A stretch of 32,433 nt of DNA from contig CAYRPN010000061.1 of the NCBI GenBank assembly GCA_964426135.1, positions 1-32,433 on the forward strand, in the 5' to 3' direction. Both the position numbers and the translations under genes were made by a program. Positions 24,022 through 31,509 of the stretch are shown one piece after another; the first letter of the stretch is position 1; each line of letters opens with the position of its first letter. Origin of the DNA: CAYRPN01 sp964426135 (GTDB lineage: Bacteria > Planctomycetota > Phycisphaerae > Phycisphaerales > Phycisphaeraceae). The notes below the pieces were generated by a model. It was not told the DNA's origin, ran no database searches, and was given only the letters and a program-made list of their open reading frames with translations.

Positions 24022-24105
24022 CGACATCTCGGCCTGCCTTCGTCTCGGCGCATCTCCTGGCATCCGCTCATGCCGACCGCCGACGCGCGTTATGATTCAT
24101 CTCGT

Positions 24106-24543
24106 ATGAAAACGCTCCTTGTCGCCGTTGATTTTTCCGACGTTGCCAACGCTGTCGTCGCGGCTGCGTCGGCTCTTGCGCAGAGGCTCGCTGCGCGGGT
24201 GGTTCTCATTCACGTCGCCGCGCCGGAGCCTTCGTTCGTCACCTACGAGCCTGGGCCGCAGCATGAGCGCGATCACCGCGCCAAGGTGCTGCGCAAGGAG
24301 CACCGCGATCTGCAGGTGATGGCGGATGAGTTGGGCAAGCAAGGCGTTGTTGCCGAGGCCTTGCTTGTACAGGGGGCGACGGTCGACAAACTCATCGACG
24401 AAGCGGACCGGCTGGCGGTGGACATGATCGTGATCGGCTCGCACGGCCACGGAGCGCTCTATCACCTGCTCGTCGGCAGCGTGGCTGAAGGCGTGCTGCG
24501 AAGGACAAAGCGTCCGGTGTTGGTGGTGCCGGGAAGAAAGTGA
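24106..24543 (+). CDS. Universal stress protein (UspA family)
   Basis: A 145-residue single-domain Usp. It starts KTLLVAVDFSDVANAVVAAA, and the ATP-binding loop near residue 110 reads GSHGHGALYHLLVGSVAEGV, followed by TKRPVLVVP, so it is likely the ATP-binding type. The ATG at 24106 matches the usual N-terminus; an upstream in-frame codon does not. It converges on the PP2C gene with a family A element between them. Confidence 0.9.
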   Translation: MKTLLVAVDFSDVANAVVAAASALAQRLAARVVLIHVAAPEPSFVTYEPGPQHERDHRAKVLRKEHRDLQVMADELGKQGVVAEALLVQGATVDKLIDEADRLAVDMIVIGSHGHGALYHLLVGSVAEGVLRRTKRPVLVVPGRK

Positions 24544-24611
24544 TCGCGCGCCGCAAGCCAGTTCCGTTCCCAATCCAACCGGCGAAAGCACCGTCACCAG
24601 GCAATGCCCAA

Positions 24612-24735
24612 GGAATGGGGCCGAAATAACTTGGCGAATTGGCGGTCCTCCATTTAGCCGGCGGGCTTGCCCGCCGAGGGCATCTCGGCGGGCAAGCCCG
24701 CCGGCTAAATCGGGAACGTATTTCGGTCACGTTCC
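24612..24735. repeat. Family A palindromic element, copy 3 (124 bp)
   Basis: The ends are GGAATGGGGCCGAAATAAC and, on the right, CGTATTTCGGTCACGTTCC. The same ATTTAGCCGGCGGGCTTGCC hairpin as copy 2 lies at 24653-24708. The left flank ACTTGGCGAATTGGCGGTCC matches the right flank of copy 2 in reverse complement, so this copy is inverted relative to it. Its right edge touches the stop codon of the PP2C gene. Confidence 0.75.
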
Positions 24736-26027
24736 TAAGCGACATGCGCGGCGGCCGACGTTTCGATTGCCTGCGATTCCATTTCGCTGATGCCGATGAG
24801 CACCGCGGTCAGGTCGTCGACCTGGTTGAGCGAGCCGTGCTGCTCATCGAGCAATTTCAACAGACGATCAAACGCTTCATCCAGCGTGCCGTTGGCCAGA
24901 TCCTTGAACACCGCGGTGTAGCTGTTGTTCGCCAGCCGTTTTCGCTTGGCGTGGTTCTGCTGCGGATCGGGGAAGGCGAACTCGAAACCGTCGGAATAGA
25001 GCAGCAGGCGATCGCCCGGATTCAGATCGACCTCCGCCGTCTCAAATGTTTCATCGGGGAACACACCCAGCAGTCCTCCCTCCGGTTCGATCCATTCCGT
25101 CGTGCCATCGACGCGGAGAATCAGCGGATACGGATGGCCCGCGCGGCTGAACGTGAGGCGGCGCGTCCGGCAGTTCAGCACGCCGTAGCACGCCGTGGCG
25201 AAGCGCACCTGCCCGTTCTGCTGCCGGATCATGTCGCGGTTCAGATGCTCCAGCGCCTCGGCCGGTGGAATGATGCGCGTCTCGCGCGAGTTGTCGTCGT
25301 TGCGCTTGCCCGTGCGGAAGGAGCGCTTGATGTAGACCGTCATCAGCGCCGCGGGCACGCCGTGGCCCACGGCATCGGCGATGAAGAAGCCCACGTGTTC
25401 GTCGTCGAGCCGGATGACATCGTAGATATCGCCGCTGACGTAGCTCGCCGGCCGGAAGAGCACGCGGAAATCAATCCCGTGCGCCGTGGGCAGACTGGTC
25501 GGCAGGAACTCGCGCTGCAACTGCGCCGCCAGGCGAAGCTCCTCGTCCAGCTTGTCGAACTGCGACGCCAGCCCGCCGTTGTGCAGATGAAGCACATCGA
25601 TCTCCGCCTTGAGCGAACGCACGACGTCGTACTGATTCCACAGGGCGCGCAGCATCGCGCAGATCGCCACGGGAGGCGCGGAGAGCGGCGCCACGGTGAC
25701 GCCCGCCTCGTCGGCGACGCCGATCGGACGCGCCTCATCTCGCAGGCTCAGAATGGCGGGACGACGGTGATCCTGGCACTGGCCCAGGAATTCGCGGACA
25801 TCGCGGCTGTCGGCGTCGGCGATGAGCCAGAGAATGCGCGACTGGTCGAACAGCGTCGCGTCCGCCAGCATCTGCGCCAGCGTCAAGCGCACGATCTTCG
25901 GCCGCTGCCGCGCGGGCCAGCACTCCAGTGTCTGCTCGATGGCTGCGAGTTCCAGGCCCCGGGCGGCACCGGGGCCACCGGGAACTTCGGCTGTTGAGTC
26001 AACCAGGATCAGGGCATCACTCGACAT
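24735..26027 (-). CDS. SpoIIE-type PP2C serine phosphatase
   Basis: A 430-residue protein from the ATG at 26027, where GGGGA lies seven bases upstream. Residues 1-140 form an alpha/beta domain with ILWLIADADS that resembles a receiver or partner-sensing module without a clear phosphoacceptor. A helical linker follows (LKAEIDVLHLHN to LQREFLP). The PP2C domain has metal-binding SGDIYDVI and DAVGHGVPAALMT, then LYSDGFEFAFPD and DDLTAVLIG. Such proteins dephosphorylate anti-sigma-factor antagonists (RsbU-like), but no antagonist or anti-sigma kinase is adjacent. Confidence 0.88.
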   Translation of the reverse strand: MSSDALILVDSTAEVPGGPGAARGLELAAIEQTLECWPARQRPKIVRLTLAQMLADATLFDQSRILWLIADADSRDVREFLGQCQDHRRPAILSLRDEARPIGVADEAGVTVAPLSAPPVAICAMLRALWNQYDVVRSLKAEIDVLHLHNGGLASQFDKLDEELRLAAQLQREFLPTSLPTAHGIDFRVLFRPASYVSGDIYDVIRLDDEHVGFFIADAVGHGVPAALMTVYIKRSFRTGKRNDDNSRETRIIPPAEALEHLNRDMIRQQNGQVRFATACYGVLNCRTRRLTFSRAGHPYPLILRVDGTTEWIEPEGGLLGVFPDETFETAEVDLNPGDRLLLYSDGFEFAFPDPQQNHAKRKRLANNSYTAVFKDLANGTLDEAFDRLLKLLDEQHGSLNQVDDLTAVLIGISEMESQAIETSAAAHVA

Positions 26028-26165
26028 GTCTGCGTCCCCAGCGAGACCTCCATCGATCACCGCGGCAAACCCATTTCGCCAACCGGCGTCGATCGCCTCG
26101 CATGCATGCGGCACAACCATCGCGCACGCTTCCCGACCGATGACCCTTCCCCTATCTGTATCGGT

Positions 26166-26708
26166 TCACTTGGCGCGACGCTTAAGATCGTCGATCGGCA
26201 GTTCGATCGCCTGGCCCTCGCGCAGCTTCAGCGCCCGGATGCTTCCCGCCTTCAGTTCGATCGCGATCAGCGCGGGGTACACGCTCGAATAGGTTCGCAA
26301 CTGAGGGTCGGGCGTGTCGTAAGACTCCACCTGCATCTCGTGCATCGCCACGATCCGGCCGGTGGGGCTGAGATAAAGGATGTCGATCGGCACCTTGCAC
26401 CGCCGCATGACAAAGCCGAGCACGTCGGCCTCATTGAACGCGAAGAGCATGCCGCCGTCGTCGGCAATCGTCTCGCGGTCCGACAGTCCCTGGTGTCTCT
26501 GTTCGGGCGTAAGCGCAAGTTCCAGTTCGAACGCTTTGCCCCCGATCACAACCTGTTGCGATTTGCCCGTCGCTGCGTTCGCCGCCGGCGACGCGTTGCG
26601 ATCCGGACAGCCCGGCAGGCAAAGCAGCAGGAACAGCGCGAGACAAGTGCGTGATACGACAACGAGCCTGGCGACACGCCGCGAATGGGAAGTTGAGTAC
26701 GGAGTCAT
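26166..26708 (-). CDS. DUF192 lipoprotein
   Basis: About 180 residues from the ATG at 26708; ATGs at 26720 and 26741 are alternatives and none has a clear ribosome-binding site. A hydrophobic stretch ends LLLCLPGC, a lipobox. The DUF192 domain reads ALTPEQRHQGLSDRETIADDGGMLFAFN, then VMRRCKVPIDILYLSPTGRIV and SSVYPALIAIELKAGSIRALKL, the family's conserved blocks. The family is common in the periplasm and its function is not established. Further upstream the same frame stays open through family D repeats, which I do not regard as coding. Confidence 0.8.
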   Translation of the reverse strand: MTPYSTSHSRRVARLVVVSRTCLALFLLLCLPGCPDRNASPAANAATGKSQQVVIGGKAFELELALTPEQRHQGLSDRETIADDGGMLFAFNEADVLGFVMRRCKVPIDILYLSPTGRIVAMHEMQVESYDTPDPQLRTYSSVYPALIAIELKAGSIRALKLREGQAIELPIDDLKRRAK

Positions 26709-26808
26709 CGTGAAAATCATAGCGATGATGGATTGGATCATGCTGTGCGTACTGAAACCAGAATGACCACCGCGATGCCGAGGAGCACCCTGGAGCCGCC
26801 AAGCCGCC

Positions 26809-26829
26809 GGGTGCCATGGGCAAGCGGAC
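26809..26829. repeat. Family D palindrome, partial copy 2
   Basis: Only the left arm (GGGTGCCATGGGCAAGCGGA) is present; the closing arm is missing. A complete copy starts 45 bases later. Confidence 0.65.
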
Positions 26830-26837
26830 ACCTCGCA

Positions 26838-26999
26838 GCTAAATAAGCGGCCACGATTGTGGCAAGGTGCCGCGGGTGCCATGGGCAAGCGGAGGCTTTG
26901 CGCAGCTTGCCCGTGCGCCTTGCTGTCAGCCAGCACGGGCAAGCTCCGCGGACTCCGCTTGCCCGTGGCACCCGACACAATCACGGCCGCCTATTTGGC
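26838..26999. repeat. Inverted-repeat element enclosing a family D palindrome
   Basis: The outer arms GCTAAATAAGCGGCCACGAT (from 26838) and, on the other strand, GCCAAATAGGCGGCCGTGAT match at most positions. Between them sits a complete family D palindrome at 26874-26973 with arms GGGTGCCATGGGCAAGC and GCTTGCCCGTGGCACCC. This is a nested structure. With the partial copy at 26809 it fills most of the 368-base gap 26709-27076. Confidence 0.75.
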
Positions 27000-27076
27000 C
27001 CGTGCGACTCACGGCACATTCGCACGGGCGAGTTCGAACATTCGCTTGCTCCACACACTTCTGCGACACGGAACAG

Positions 27077-28138
27077 TCAAGGCTTTTCTGCGCCGAGCAA
27101 CCACCCATGATCGCCGGCGCGCATGACCACCTGCTCTCGCGGCAGGCGATGAATGTCGAATCGCTGACGGAACTCCTCCGCGCTCATGGGCGCCGGCGAA
27201 GCCGCCGCGCCGCACCATGCGGCCAGCAGGCCGATGACTCGCTCCGCCGGCACGCCCTGTTCGCGGTACCAGGAAAGGCGCGTGTCGCCGTGACGTTTGG
27301 CGAGGCGCCGGCCGTCCTCGCCGACCACCAGGGGCACATGCCAGTAACGCGGGGTCGGCGTCAGATCGAGAACGCGATAGAGCAGAAGCTGCCGCGCCGC
27401 CGAGCGAATCAGGTCGTCGCCGCGCACGATGTCGGTGACGCCCTGCCGCGCATCATCGACGACCACCGCCAGTTGATACGCGGGCAGGCCGGCTTTGGTG
27501 GCGACGATGAAATCGCCGACCTGCTCCTGCACGTTGATGCGCGGCGGGCCGGCGATTTCGTCGGTGAAAGTGATGGTTTCGTCGGGGACGAGCAGGCGTA
27601 ACGCAGGACCGGCGGCAAGGCGAGATGGGGCGCTGTCGCCCGTCGCGGGGCTCGACTGGTCTGCCACGTCCAGTTGCGGTGATCCCTGCAACGCAACGTC
27701 GCGGCGAGCAAGCGCGTCGGCATGAGGCGGGCTGGCCGCGTTGGCGGCGTGCGGACGGCACGTGCCGGGATAGCGCAGTTCGTGGTCGTCGGCGTGCGGC
27801 GCGGACTGCGCCGCTTCGATGTCCTTTCGCGTGCAATGACAGGGATAGATCAGTCCGCGTTCGGCGAGCCGCGAAAGAGCCGCGCGATACGGTTGCACTT
27901 CCTTCATCTGAAAATAGGGGCCTTCGTCCCAGTCCAGGCCGAGCCAGCGCAAATCATCAATCGCCTGCTGCTGCGCCTGCGGCTTGACGCGCGGCGTGTC
28001 CAGATCTTCAATGCGAAGCACGATGCCCCAGCCCTGTTGCCGGGCCAACGCCCAGTTGATGAGAAACGTCCGCGCGTTGCCCAGATGCAAGGCGCCGGTG
28101 GGCGAAGGCGCAAGCCGGGTTTTTCGCGACGAGGACAT
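27077..28138 (-). CDS. gluQ: Glutamyl-Q tRNA(Asp) synthetase
   Basis: A 353-residue truncated GluRS paralogue that glutamylates queuosine in tRNA(Asp). The ATP-binding HIGH-like motif is PSPTGALHLGNAR near residue 11. A zinc site is suggested by CHC near residue 100 and YPGTC near 124. The KMSKS-like motif is LAKRHGDT near 285. The anticodon-binding domain of full GluRS is missing, as expected. Residues of about 130-175 are an Ala/Pro/Asp-rich stretch not usual for the family, which makes this protein about 50 residues longer than E. coli YadB. No queuosine gene is adjacent. Confidence 0.9.
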   Translation of the reverse strand: MSSSRKTRLAPSPTGALHLGNARTFLINWALARQQGWGIVLRIEDLDTPRVKPQAQQQAIDDLRWLGLDWDEGPYFQMKEVQPYRAALSRLAERGLIYPCHCTRKDIEAAQSAPHADDHELRYPGTCRPHAANAASPPHADALARRDVALQGSPQLDVADQSSPATGDSAPSRLAAGPALRLLVPDETITFTDEIAGPPRINVQEQVGDFIVATKAGLPAYQLAVVVDDARQGVTDIVRGDDLIRSAARQLLLYRVLDLTPTPRYWHVPLVVGEDGRRLAKRHGDTRLSWYREQGVPAERVIGLLAAWCGAAASPAPMSAEEFRQRFDIHRLPREQVVMRAGDHGWLLGAEKP

Positions 28139-28188
28139 GGGCGAAAGTGTAGCGACGAATCATCGTCTCAATGTCGCGGTCGTTGAGC

Positions 28189-28278
28189 GGAAACGCCGCA
28201 GGCGTCTGGTCGGGCGCGCGAGTGAACCTCCGCTCGCTCGGCCACAAAGACCATCGTCCAGACGCCTTCGGCGTCTCC
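28189..28278. repeat. Inverted repeat upstream of the PurN-HD gene
   Basis: Arms GGAAACGCCGCAGGCGTCTG (from 28189) and CAGACGCCTTCGGCGTCTCC (to 28278) pair, and each arm also folds on itself (ACGCC/GGCGT). It occupies the gap between the divergent gluQ and purN-HD genes. Confidence 0.7.
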
Positions 28279-28318
28279 GCCAACCGTGCCAGACATCGAA
28301 TCTGGTATCCTCGCATCC

Positions 28319-29488
28319 ATGTCGAATGCTCCGCAACAAGCTGCGATTCACAGGGCTCCGCCGCTTCGGCTGGCGGTCCTCATCAGCGGCGGCGGGCGCA
28401 CGTTGGAGAACGTTGCCACCGCCATCGCCCGCGGCGAGTTGAACGCGACCATCGCGCTGGTCATCAGCTCGCGCCCCGGCGTGAAGGGCCTGGAGCGAGC
28501 AGCGAAGCTGAACCTGCCCACCGTTGTCGTCGCACGCAAGGAATTCGCCGACACCGAAGCGTTCTCCGCCGCGATCTGGCAGCACATCCGCACGGCGAAC
28601 GCCCAACTTGTGTGCCTCGCTGGTTTCCTGTCGCTCATCACGATTCCGCCTGATTTCAAGGGCAGAGTCATCAACGTCCACCCGGCGCTTCTGCCCGCAT
28701 TCGGCGGCAAGGGCATGTACGGGCATCACGTGCATGAAGCCGTGATCGCCGCCGGCTGCAAGCTTTCCGGCTGCACCGTGCACTTCGCCGACGACACCTA
28801 CGACACCGGCCCGATCATCGCCCAGCGCGCCTGCGCCGTGGCGGAGGACGACACGCCGGACACGCTGGCCGCCCGCGTGTTCGAGGAGGAATGCCTCGCG
28901 TACACGCAAGCGCTGCGAGTGCTCTGCGACGGCCGGGCGATCGTGCACGGCCGGCGCGTCCGCATCGTGCCGGACGAAGCGGATATCGTGGAACGCGCCA
29001 AGCACTTCTGCATGATCGCGCATGAAGGCCAACTCCGCGTCGGCGGGCAGCCGTACGCAAGCCATCCCATGGCCGTGTCGAATCTGGTGCGCGAACAGGG
29101 CGTGACCGATCCGCAGATTCTGGCGGCGGCGTGCCTTCACGATGTGCTGGAGGACACGGGCGTGAGCCACGAGCAACTGGAACGCTGCTTCTCGCCGCGG
29201 GTCGCCGCGCTGGTGGCCGAAGTGACGATCCCGCCCGAGGCGGAGAAGCCGTTCGAGCGCAAGCAGCAGTGGCTGCTGGAGCATGCGCGAAAACTTTCGC
29301 CGGGCGCGAAGTGGATCAAGATGGCGGATCGGGCGCACAACATGTCTGAACTTGGTTCGCGGCCGGCGGACAAGCGATTGCGCTATGCCAAGGCGACGGT
29401 GGATTTGCTGGAAGCGCTGAAACCCTGGCCGAATGAAGCGATCGGGCGGATGATTGAGAAAGGGATTGCGAAGTACTTGAGCGAGTGA
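28319..29488 (+). CDS. purN: GAR transformylase (PurN) fused to a (p)ppGpp-hydrolase-type HD domain
   Basis: A 389-residue single open frame from the ATG at 28319. Residues 16-211 are a phosphoribosylglycinamide formyltransferase: LISGGGRTLENV for phosphate binding, catalytic Asn119 and His121 in INVHPALLP, and Asp162 in YDTGPIIAQ. Residues 221-385 match small alarmone hydrolases (MESH1/SpoT N-domain): Arg240, His249 (SHP), His274-Asp275 and Glu278-Asp279 (HDVLEDT), Asp337 and Asn341 (MADRAHN). The spacing of Arg, His, HD and D-x3-N agrees with Rel/SpoT hydrolase sites. There is no synthetase domain. The fusion would join one-carbon purine synthesis to alarmone breakdown in one polypeptide. 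Confidence 0.9.
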   Translation: MSNAPQQAAIHRAPPLRLAVLISGGGRTLENVATAIARGELNATIALVISSRPGVKGLERAAKLNLPTVVVARKEFADTEAFSAAIWQHIRTANAQLVCLAGFLSLITIPPDFKGRVINVHPALLPAFGGKGMYGHHVHEAVIAAGCKLSGCTVHFADDTYDTGPIIAQRACAVAEDDTPDTLAARVFEEECLAYTQALRVLCDGRAIVHGRRVRIVPDEADIVERAKHFCMIAHEGQLRVGGQPYASHPMAVSNLVREQGVTDPQILAAACLHDVLEDTGVSHEQLERCFSPRVAALVAEVTIPPEAEKPFERKQQWLLEHARKLSPGAKWIKMADRAHNMSELGSRPADKRLRYAKATVDLLEALKPWPNEAIGRMIEKGIAKYLSE

Positions 29489-29503
29489 CGGCGGATTCGG
29501 CGG

Positions 29504-29673
29504 TTAGGAGGCGTGCAAGATTTAGTCCGCATCGGCGTAGGGTGCGTCAAGGCTCGGCGCGGACGCACCTTCTTGAGTCTTCCGTCGACCGTGGTGCGTC
29601 CGCGCCGAGCCTTGACGCACCCTACGCTTTGGCCCGCTGCCAATCCGCGGAGTTGTTCTTGCACAACTCCTAA
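29504..29673. repeat. Family B palindromic element, copy 2
   Basis: The ends TTAGGAGGCGTGCAAGA (29504-29520) and, on the other strand, TTAGGAGTTGTGCAAGA (from 29673) match at 15 of 17 positions. Inside are GTAGGGTGCGTCAAGGCTCG and its complement as long arms. It lies 15 bases after the PurN-HD stop codon, between two convergent genes. Confidence 0.75.
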
Positions 29674-29719
29674 ACGATGAAATGCGTCCGGGGACAACCG
29701 GCAAAGGCAGGCGAACAGG

Positions 29720-30685
29720 TCACTTCGGCTTGTCAGGGCTCTCAGGCTTCTCCGGCTTCACCGGCCCCTGCGTCTTGTCATCCTTCTCGCGCTTCTCGAA
29801 CTTCGACCAGCGCCCCGTGCCGGTGACGATTTCGTTGATCATGTTCTCGACGTGGCTTTCCACTGCCTGCTGATCCATGTCCAGGTCATTGCGCAGTTTC
29901 TCGATCTTGGCCTTGAGGCGTTCGATCTCCAGCATGCGGGTGTCCGCGCGGGCCGCGTGCTGCTCGTGCAGTTTGGTGCGAAGCTGGCTCTTCAATTCCG
30001 CCGCCTCGGCGTCCTTCTTGTTTTTCACCGCTTCGCGCAGCTTCCACGACAGGCCCCACACTTCGCCGCCGCGATGAATTTCACGCGTCTCGGCTTCGTA
30101 CAGTTCCGGGTCTTTTTCCTTCAACTCGATGATCTTCTCGAACCGAGGCCACTGCGACGCCAGCATGCCTTTGACACGATCGGGGTTGTCCTTCAGGCTC
30201 GCCTGAATGCGCTCGACGATGCGCGGCTCGCGGTCCTTCATCACATCGATGATCTTGGCGACCTGATCATCCGTGAGCGTGGGCGGAGCGGACGGTTTGC
30301 CCAGCGCCTCGACAAAGCGATCCTTGATGCGCTCGGCGAGCTTCGGATTCTTGCCTTCGACGGCCTTGACGATCTCGCGGACTTCGTCGGGCGTGAACTG
30401 CTCGCCGCGCGGAGTCCAGCGGTGCCAGTCGCCGTAGCGCGGGCGTCCGTCTTTGTCCTTTTCACTCTTGTCGCCTTCGCGGCGGGGCTCGCCGGGCGGG
30501 CGCGGGCCGTCGCCGAAACGCGGCGGACCGGGCAGCCTGGGGGGTTCCTTGCCGGGTTCGCCGGGTCTGGCGGGCTGGGCAACGGCGGGCTTTTCGGGCT
30601 TGGAAGGATCGCGTTCGTCACCGGCAACCGACAGCGGAAGGGCCGCGGCAATCACGAGCATCGAAATGGCAAGGAAAGGCTTCAT
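29720..30685 (-). CDS. Periplasmic Pro-rich, helical coiled-coil protein of the sigma operon
   Basis: A 321-residue protein with a signal peptide (about 22 residues, ending SVAGDE). A Pro/Gly/Arg/Lys-rich linker follows (about 25-95). Residues of about 98-170 hold two similar helical segments, FTPDEVREIVKAVEGKNPKLAERI and LTDDQVAKIIDVMKDREPRIVERI. The remainder is a long charged coiled coil, with a Lys/Pro tail. I see no enzyme motif. It lies third in the sigma / anti-sigma operon, a place often taken by periplasmic sensor or effector proteins of Spy/CpxP/CnrX type, but I cannot show homology to those. Confidence 0.7.
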   Translation of the reverse strand: MKPFLAISMLVIAAALPLSVAGDERDPSKPEKPAVAQPARPGEPGKEPPRLPGPPRFGDGPRPPGEPRREGDKSEKDKDGRPRYGDWHRWTPRGEQFTPDEVREIVKAVEGKNPKLAERIKDRFVEALGKPSAPPTLTDDQVAKIIDVMKDREPRIVERIQASLKDNPDRVKGMLASQWPRFEKIIELKEKDPELYEAETREIHRGGEVWGLSWKLREAVKNKKDAEAAELKSQLRTKLHEQHAARADTRMLEIERLKAKIEKLRNDLDMDQQAVESHVENMINEIVTGTGRWSKFEKREKDDKTQGPVKPEKPESPDKPK

Positions 30686-30718
30686 GGCGTGATGTCGAGC
30701 GCTTCGACTTCAGGAGTC

Positions 30719-31243
30719 TCAGCCGCGATCGGCGTTGTCCATATCGTCCAGCGCCTGCTCCAAAGCGGAGGTCAGTTGATCCCAGTTGGCCTTGGCGTCG
30801 GTGGTGCGGGTGAGGGTTTCGTCGAGTTCGGTGATCTTGCCGTCAACACTCACGATCGATGCAGGCAGCATCGCGTCAGCGACGGATTCACTGATGAACA
30901 GGTTGGTCACGTCGGCGGAGGAAGCGAGCGTGTGATGCGGTGGAACGATCGCCACTTCGGTGCCGGGCCTGGCGGCGTTCTTCGGCTGGTTGAACATCAG
31001 CAGCGCGACAGTCACGCCCACCAGCAGCATGGCCGCCATGCTGGCGATGCGCAGAACGCCGATGCGGGCGATCACGCTCTGCTTCCGCGCGATGATCGGC
31101 ACGGTGCGGGCGAGAATGCGATCGGTCAGGCCCGCAGGGATGCCGCCGGGAATCGCATCTGGCGAGAGCGCTTCATCCAGCAACGCGTCCAGATTCGGAT
31201 CGCCCGGCAGCGAATCTTGGATTGAGTAGGAGTCGCGATTCAT
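30719..31243 (-). CDS. Probable anti-sigma factor (single-span membrane protein)
   Basis: A 174-residue protein with a cytoplasmic N-terminus (1-62), one transmembrane span at about 66-84 (LRIASMAAMLLVGVTVALL), and a periplasmic part of about 90 residues ending in an acidic helix. This size and topology, together with its place after an ECF sigma gene, suggest an anti-sigma factor. No zinc-binding HxxxCxxC motif is present in the N-terminal domain, so it would not be of the ZAS class. AGGTG lies upstream of the ATG. Confidence 0.7.
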   Translation of the reverse strand: MNRDSYSIQDSLPGDPNLDALLDEALSPDAIPGGIPAGLTDRILARTVPIIARKQSVIARIGVLRIASMAAMLLVGVTVALLMFNQPKNAARPGTEVAIVPPHHTLASSADVTNLFISESVADAMLPASIVSVDGKITELDETLTRTTDAKANWDQLTSALEQALDDMDNADRG

Positions 31244-31303
31244 AGGTCACCTGTCATCATAGCCTCGGAAACAAACTCAGTATTCCATCGCAGTTGACTC
31301 GTC

Positions 31304-31403
31304 GGGTGCCATGGGCAAGCGGAGTCCGCGGAGCTTGCCCGTGCGTTTGGCACCCTGGGAGCACGGGTAAGCTCCGCCGAGCCTGCGCTTACCCATGGCA
31401 CCC
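31304..31403. repeat. Family D palindrome, copy 4
   Basis: A 100-bp element with end arms GGGTGCCATGGGCAAGC and GCTTACCCATGGCACCC. It lies between the sigma and anti-sigma genes, so it would form a stable stem in their common transcript. Confidence 0.85.
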
Positions 31404-31428
31404 AAGAACACCAGGTCACTGCCAGCCT

Positions 31429-31508
31429 GCACTTCTTATCACCTTGCACTTCGTACTTTTCACTTTGCACTTCGTACTTTTCACTTTGCACTTTTCACTT
31501 TGCACTTC
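31429..31508. repeat. CACTTTGCACTTTT tandem repeat downstream of the sigma gene
   Basis: Degenerate units of CACTTTGCACTT and CACTTCGTACTTTT run right up to the sigma-factor stop codon at 31510. The complementary motif lies upstream of the same gene at 32261-32312. Confidence 0.8.
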
Positions 31509-31509
31509 C

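Noticed and set aside
24639..25997. 452-codon plus-strand open frame opposite the PP2C gene
   Set aside because: It begins inside a palindromic element and is antisense to a well-supported phosphatase.
26709..26984. N-terminal extension of the DUF192 frame
   Set aside because: The extension translates family D and surrounding palindromes, and the lipoprotein signal starts only downstream, so the open frame is incidental.
29852..31225. 457-codon plus-strand open frame across two sigma-operon genes
   Set aside because: It spans two minus-strand genes and the gap between them, and shows no family match.
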